DNA of 10,679 nt from Bacteroidales bacterium (GTDB lineage: Bacteria > Bacteroidota > Bacteroidia > Bacteroidales > NBLH01). The stretch covers positions 1-10,679 of the forward strand of contig JALWNR010000683.1 in NCBI GenBank assembly GCA_027083715.1. The letters are read 5' to 3'. Position numbers and translations under genes: made by a program. Shown here one piece after another: positions 7,580 through 10,679 of this stretch (position 1 is the stretch's first letter; each line of letters starts with the position of its first letter). The notes below the pieces were generated by a model that was not told where the DNA came from, did not search any database, and was given only the letters and a program-made list of their open reading frames with translations.

Positions 7580-8483
7580 GTATCTTAAACAAAAAGAAAT
7601 AGATATAAAAAAATGGGATAAATGCATTTCCGGTTCAATTAACGGACTGGTATATGCCTATTCGTGGTATCTTGATGTCGTAAACGAAAATTGGGAAGCT
7701 CTGGTATATGGCGATTATGAAATGGTTATGCCGCTTACCAATAATCGTAAATTTGGAATTAACTACTTATATCAACCTGCTTTTACTCAACAACTTGGAA
7801 TATTTTCATTGAAGCAACTATCCGAAGAAATTGTTCGTGAATTTATTAAGGCAATTCCACGAAAATATAAACTCGTAGAAATAAACCTAAATAAATTCAA
7901 TGTCATTTCAAGCCAAAATAATATTAAAGTACAACAAAAAATTACCTATGAACTAGAATTAATACGCGATTATGAAAATATTTTCAGGCATTATAAAAAA
8001 AATACCATCCGAAACATCCGAAAAGCTACAAAAAATAAAGTTTCCGTAGTTCAAGGATTGCAACCCAACCAAGTAATCAACTTAATTACATCAAGTGGAA
8101 ACCAACAAGGATACTCTGAAAATGAAATAAGCATAATTCGTAGATTAATAGCTGCTTCGGCAAGAAAAAGTTCAGGGCTTTTATATGGCGCATATTCACA
8201 AAACAACAGTCTGTGCGCTGCCGGTTTCTTTGTTTATTCAAATAGTAAAGCCTGTTTTATTTTATCAGTAACTAACGATGAAGCTAAGCAAAATGGAGCC
8301 ATGTTTTTACTGGTTGATGAATTTATCAAACAATTTGCTTCGCGCAATATGATCTTAGATTTTGAAGGCTCAATGATAGACGGAATTGCCCGTTTTTATG
8401 CAGGGTTTGGTGCACAAGCATATAATTATCCAGCAATTAAAATTAATAATTTGTTTTTCCCATTAAGATTATTTAAAAAATGA
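7569..8483 (+). CDS. FemAB/GNAT-like acyltransferase of unknown substrate
   Basis: The 304-residue protein looks like a two-lobed GNAT-fold enzyme of the FemAB or BioF2-like type. An N-terminal lobe (about 1-135) is followed by a basic stretch (HYKKNTIRNIRKATK, about 139-153) of the kind that opens the second acetyltransferase lobe. Near the C-terminus comes the motif DFEGSM-DGIARFY (about 259-272), which I recognise as conserved in Bacteroidota members of this group. Such enzymes transfer acyl or aminoacyl groups from acyl-CoA or aminoacyl-tRNA; the substrate cannot be read from the sequence. No signal peptide or membrane span is seen, so it is probably cytosolic. It starts inside the end of the deacetylase-like gene (11-base overlap), and its TGA overlaps the upp ATG (ATGA). 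A role in modifying the same glycan as its neighbour is attractive, but it is inference from position only. Confidence 0.75.
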   Translation: MEIKYLKQKEIDIKKWDKCISGSINGLVYAYSWYLDVVNENWEALVYGDYEMVMPLTNNRKFGINYLYQPAFTQQLGIFSLKQLSEEIVREFIKAIPRKYKLVEINLNKFNVISSQNNIKVQQKITYELELIRDYENIFRHYKKNTIRNIRKATKNKVSVVQGLQPNQVINLITSSGNQQGYSENEISIIRRLIAASARKSSGLLYGAYSQNNSLCAAGFFVYSNSKACFILSVTNDEAKQNGAMFLLVDEFIKQFASRNMILDFEGSMIDGIARFYAGFGAQAYNYPAIKINNLFFPLRLFKK

Positions 8484-9130
8484 TTAAATTATTGAATAAA
8501 GAAAACTCAATACTCAACCGGTTTATTGCGGAATTACGTGATGTAAATATTCAGAAAGATACCATGCGTTTTAGACGAAATATGGAACGTATAGGCGAAA
8601 TATTTGCTTATGAAATTAGCAAAAGCTTGAATTACAAAAAAGATCAAATTACTACACCTCTCGGAACATCAGAAATGATGATTCCGACAGATAAAATAGT
8701 TTTAGCCACTATTTTACGTGCAGGTTTACCTCTTCATCAAGGCTTATTGAATTATTTTGACCGCGCAGAAAATGCTTTTATTTCAGCTTTTCGCAAATAC
8801 CATAAAGAAGGGGGATTTGATATTCAGTTTGGTTATTTATCATCTCCTTTAATTGATGATAAAATTCTGATACTATCAGACCCTATGCTGGCTTCCGGTT
8901 CATCTATGGTGTTGGCATATCAAAGTATGCTTGAAAAAGGAAAACCGTTTCATACTCATATAATTACTGTAATTGCCAGTAAGGAAGGTGTTGAATATAC
9001 CAAACGACACATTCCCGAAAAAGACTTTACACTCTGGGTAGGTGCTCTGGACGATGAACTTACGGCAAAAGCCTATATTGTTCCGGGATTGGGCGATGCA
9101 GGTGATTTAGCTTACGGTGCAAAAGAGTAA
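8480..9130 (+). CDS. upp: Uracil phosphoribosyltransferase
   Basis: This cytosolic salvage enzyme makes UMP and pyrophosphate from uracil and PRPP. The 216-residue length fits the family. The type I PRTase PRPP-binding loop is ILSDPMLASGSS (131-142), close to the DPMLATGGS of E. coli Upp. ILRAGLP (78-84) is the N-terminal conserved strand-turn, and YIVPGLGDAGDLAYG (199-213) is the uracil-binding C-terminal signature. The ATG overlaps the TGA of the acyltransferase gene as ATGA, so translation is probably coupled to it. It is the last gene of the plus-strand run. A link between pyrimidine salvage and the two upstream genes is not obvious; the cluster may reflect shared expression only. No upp-specific attenuator is visible, as expected for an internal gene. 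Confidence 0.96.
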   Translation: MIKLLNKENSILNRFIAELRDVNIQKDTMRFRRNMERIGEIFAYEISKSLNYKKDQITTPLGTSEMMIPTDKIVLATILRAGLPLHQGLLNYFDRAENAFISAFRKYHKEGGFDIQFGYLSSPLIDDKILILSDPMLASGSSMVLAYQSMLEKGKPFHTHIITVIASKEGVEYTKRHIPEKDFTLWVGALDDELTAKAYIVPGLGDAGDLAYGAKE

Positions 9131-9133
9131 GAT

Positions 9134-9155
9134 AATATAAAACCATTTTTATATT
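9134..9155 (+). terminator. Possible weak terminator of the radC-upp run
   Basis: AATATAAAA (9134-9142) and TTTTATATT (9147-9155) form a perfect 9-base stem around the loop CCAT, four bases after the upp stop codon. The stem is entirely A/T and no T run follows, so it would be weak. Its position directly after the last gene is the main support. Confidence 0.4.
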
Positions 9156-9343
9156 GCAAGAATCATAGTGCTATTATTCATTGAATTACATGTTTTTAAA
9201 AAGATACTATGTGGAGTTTACTTTGAATCTAAAATATAAGGCGTACTTTTACTCCTCATTTTTTTGTTAAAATAAATCTCGTACGGAGGATAGTATTTGT
9301 GAGTGAAGGATAAATTCAACAGATATCAGTTCCCGAAAATTCA

Positions 9344-9398
9344 GGACAGGCATTGATACAAAAGAAACAATTTAGTGAAGCGATCTCATAGCCTGTCC
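9344..9398. repeat. Imperfect inverted repeat with GGACAGGC ends
   Basis: GGACAGGC (9344-9351) is the exact complement of GCCTGTCC (9391-9398). Extending the arms outward to 20 bases gives about 14 matches. It may be a folded 3' region of the convergent transcripts or the relic of a small element. I see no target-site duplication or coding capacity. Confidence 0.35.
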
Positions 9399-9479
9399 CA
9401 ATTCTTTTGGTAGTTTTTGCCAAACAAAATACATGGCAATTTTCTGAAAATCAATACTGTGCATATTTACAAACAGCTC

Positions 9480-10376
9480 CTACATTACAACAATTTCAAC
9501 GCGGCGATTCATTTTTTTGCCATCTTTGTTTGCATTGGAGGCAACAGGAGCTGCCTGTCCTGCCCCAAAAGCTTTTAATTGAGCAGCATCAATACCATAT
9601 TTGCTTGTTAGTTCATTGACCACTGCTTTGGCACGCTCTTGCGAAAGTTTCAGGTTGGTTTCGTAATTGCCAGTGTTGTCTGTATGACCAACCACAAGAA
9701 ATTTTTTATCTTTATGAGCATTTAAATATTCGGCAATATTTTTCAAAGCATCTGCCGATTCGCTGCTAATAGTAGCTGAACCAGTATCGAAATGAATATC
9801 GTAAATGGCAATGTGTCCTTCTGCATCAATTCCCTCACTGATTTTTTTTGCAGTAACCAAACCTTCTTCCATTGGTTGAGTTTCGATTATATCAAGGGTA
9901 ATAAAAGGTTTGTTCCATTGTGAAATAAAACCTACAATATAAACATCTTTTGTATTGATATGTTTTTTTGCTGCAAAATAGTAATATTTATCCCGGTAAT
10001 CCGGTTTAAAGGCTTCACGAGGCAATTTGTTCATGCCGTTAAATTCCGCATTGTATAAATCTTCACTCAAATTGCCGCTGTATTGTTGTTCGTTCAAAGT
10101 CATCAAAATTTTGAATCCTGCACTTTTCAATGCATTTTCATAGCTTTTGAGAATTTCTAATACCGAATGTCCATCTTCTATATCGTATTGGGTACGAATA
10201 ATTTTTCCTTCGACTTGATAGCGGTTTAGTTTATTGTCTTCAATTTTCAGAATATAGTAACTATCAAAATTTAAAGTTTGTTGCCATACAATCCATGAAC
10301 CTTTAAAACGTGAAATGTACGGAACATCTTTGGAGCCTTCAACATCTTTTTGTGCATAAAGATTCGTTGCCAGCAT
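9480..10376 (-). CDS. OmpA-family envelope protein with DUF4892-like N-terminal domain
   Basis: This envelope protein is anchored to peptidoglycan by a C-terminal OmpA-like domain. Numbered from the ATG at 10376 it has 298 residues. Residues about 10-180 resemble the DUF4892-type domain found before OmpA domains (GSKDVPYISRFKGS, 14-27). Residues about 186-298 form the OmpA-like domain, with GHTDNTG (220-226), NLKLSQERAKAV (231-242) and NRRVEIVV (290-297). D223 and R238 are the residues expected to hold diaminopimelate. The ATG at 10376 leaves only MLATNLYAQ, a broken signal peptide. The frame stays open upstream to 10430 and encodes the missing basic and hydrophobic parts, but without an ATG, GTG or TTG codon. 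The real start is probably near 10415 (ATA codon before AAA AAG) or 10424 (ATT), with cleavage after LYA. No beta-barrel is visible. It converges on upp and appears to be a single-gene unit. Confidence 0.9.
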   Translation of the reverse strand: MLATNLYAQKDVEGSKDVPYISRFKGSWIVWQQTLNFDSYYILKIEDNKLNRYQVEGKIIRTQYDIEDGHSVLEILKSYENALKSAGFKILMTLNEQQYSGNLSEDLYNAEFNGMNKLPREAFKPDYRDKYYYFAAKKHINTKDVYIVGFISQWNKPFITLDIIETQPMEEGLVTAKKISEGIDAEGHIAIYDIHFDTGSATISSESADALKNIAEYLNAHKDKKFLVVGHTDNTGNYETNLKLSQERAKAVVNELTSKYGIDAAQLKAFGAGQAAPVASNANKDGKKMNRRVEIVVM

Positions 10377-10424
10377 TAAAAATGCTGCAAAAAAGATATA
10401 TTTAAACTTTTTTATGATTAAAAT
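10377..10424 (-). other. Upstream in-frame extension of the OmpA-family gene encoding most of its signal peptide
   Basis: Reading the minus strand in the OmpA frame from 10415 gives ATA AAA AAG TTT AAA, then a hydrophobic run (Y-I-F-F-A-A-F-L) that joins the ATG at 10376 and ends in LYA-Q. If the ATA at 10415-10413 is read as a start, or is an altered ATG, the product has 311 residues and a textbook 21-residue signal peptide. An ATT at 10424-10422 is the other possible start. A TAA at 10433-10431 closes the frame upstream. Confidence 0.65.
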
Positions 10425-10450
10425 ATTGGGTTAGACATTAATTTATTTAC

Positions 10451-10458
10451 CAAAATTA
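10451..10458 (-). promoter_or_regulatory. -7 promoter box of the OmpA-family gene
   Basis: On the minus strand, TAATTTTG (10458 down to 10451) matches TAnnTTTG at every fixed base. It is identical to the -7 box before radC. No clear TTTG lies 19-21 bases upstream. Transcription would begin near 10444, about 29 bases before the putative ATA start at 10415, which is a normal leader length. Confidence 0.5.
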
Positions 10459-10591
10459 AAAATTACACCGGATAAAAAAGAATATTTCCTGCTGCTTTTG
10501 AGCAAAGAGCGGTTAGGATAGATAAACTCCCTGCTTAAATTGTCAAACAAAGAATTTTCATAGATTATCTATTTGCCATTTATTTGTTTAT

Positions 10592-10641
10592 CCTTAAATC
10601 CGCAAGTATCTTTTGCTGCAAACATACCTGCGGATTTAAGG
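10592..10641. repeat. 50-base palindrome (22-pair stem, two mismatches)
   Basis: CCTTAAATCCGCA (10592-10604) is perfectly complementary to TGCGGATTTAAGG (10629-10641). The register continues inward with a mismatch at 10605/10628, four pairs, a mismatch at 10610/10623 and three more pairs, leaving a 6-base loop at 10614-10619. In total 20 of 22 positions pair. No T run follows on either strand, so it is not a standard terminator. It lies about 130 bases upstream of the OmpA -7 box. It may be a dispersed palindrome, a structured RNA or a terminator for a gene beyond the window. Confidence 0.75.
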
Positions 10642-10679
10642 TTTATAAAAAAAGCAAATCGTTGATATAACAGTAAGAT

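Larger units (their letters stand above)
9131..9479. other. 349-base convergent intergenic region without a gene
   Basis: The region lies between the upp stop and the stop of the minus-strand OmpA gene. It contains the weak stem at 9134-9155, an 8-base inverted repeat GGACAGGC (9344-9351) / GCCTGTCC (9391-9398), and a stem TTGCCA (9417-9422) / TGGCAA (9434-9439) followed by TTTT on the plus strand. The last could stop plus-strand read-through into the OmpA gene. A 70-codon plus-strand frame from 9407 runs antisense into the OmpA end and is not credible as a gene. Confidence 0.6.

Noticed and set aside
9407..9619. 70-codon plus-strand reading frame
   Set aside because: It runs antisense into the end of the OmpA-family gene and shows no recognisable domain.
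1..10679. CRISPR array, tRNA, rRNA or riboswitch
   Set aside because: No regularly spaced repeats, no tRNA-like cloverleaf and no rRNA or recognisable riboswitch core were seen on reading the non-coding stretches.

Overview
The window looks like ordinary chromosomal DNA of a low-GC member of the Bacteroidota. Four things point there: A-rich leaders without Shine-Dalgarno sequences, promoter boxes of the TTTG / TAnnTTTG type, a fused ResB-CcsA cytochrome c synthetase, and a polysaccharide-deacetylase-like protein with the signature motifs seen in Bacteroidota. I could not place it more finely. No tRNA, rRNA, CRISPR array, transposase, phage gene or defence locus was seen.

Layout. (1) 133-1926 (+): a three-domain Xaa-Pro aminopeptidase of the eukaryote-like P1 type, with all metal ligands present and a plausible promoter just upstream. 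(2) 1927-2316: a 390-base gap holding an unusually GC-rich, long nested hairpin (2072-2157) and a promoter for the next gene. (3) 2317-5388 (+): a CcsBA-type haem exporter and cytochrome c synthetase of 1023 residues. (4) 5389-5555: a short gap with a direct repeat and a very clear -7 box that argues for the second of two possible radC starts. (5) 5556-9130 (+): a tight four-gene run of radC, a deacetylase-like protein, a FemAB/GNAT-like acyltransferase and upp (uracil phosphoribosyltransferase). Its spacings are 14 bases, an 11-base overlap and a 4-base ATGA overlap, so it is probably one transcript. (6) 9131-9479: a convergent gap with weak hairpins. (7) 9480-10376 (-): an OmpA-family outer-membrane or periplasmic protein whose signal peptide is encoded upstream of the first usable ATG, in frame but without a standard start codon. 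(8) 10416-10679: the OmpA promoter and a striking 50-base palindrome (10592-10641).

The genes are mostly housekeeping: peptide turnover, cytochrome c maturation, pyrimidine salvage and an envelope protein. The deacetylase-like and acyltransferase-like pair inside the radC-upp run is the least understood part. I did not find convincing evidence of an undescribed multi-gene system. The items most worth checking are the two long hairpins, the OmpA start codon, and the deacetylase/acyltransferase pair.
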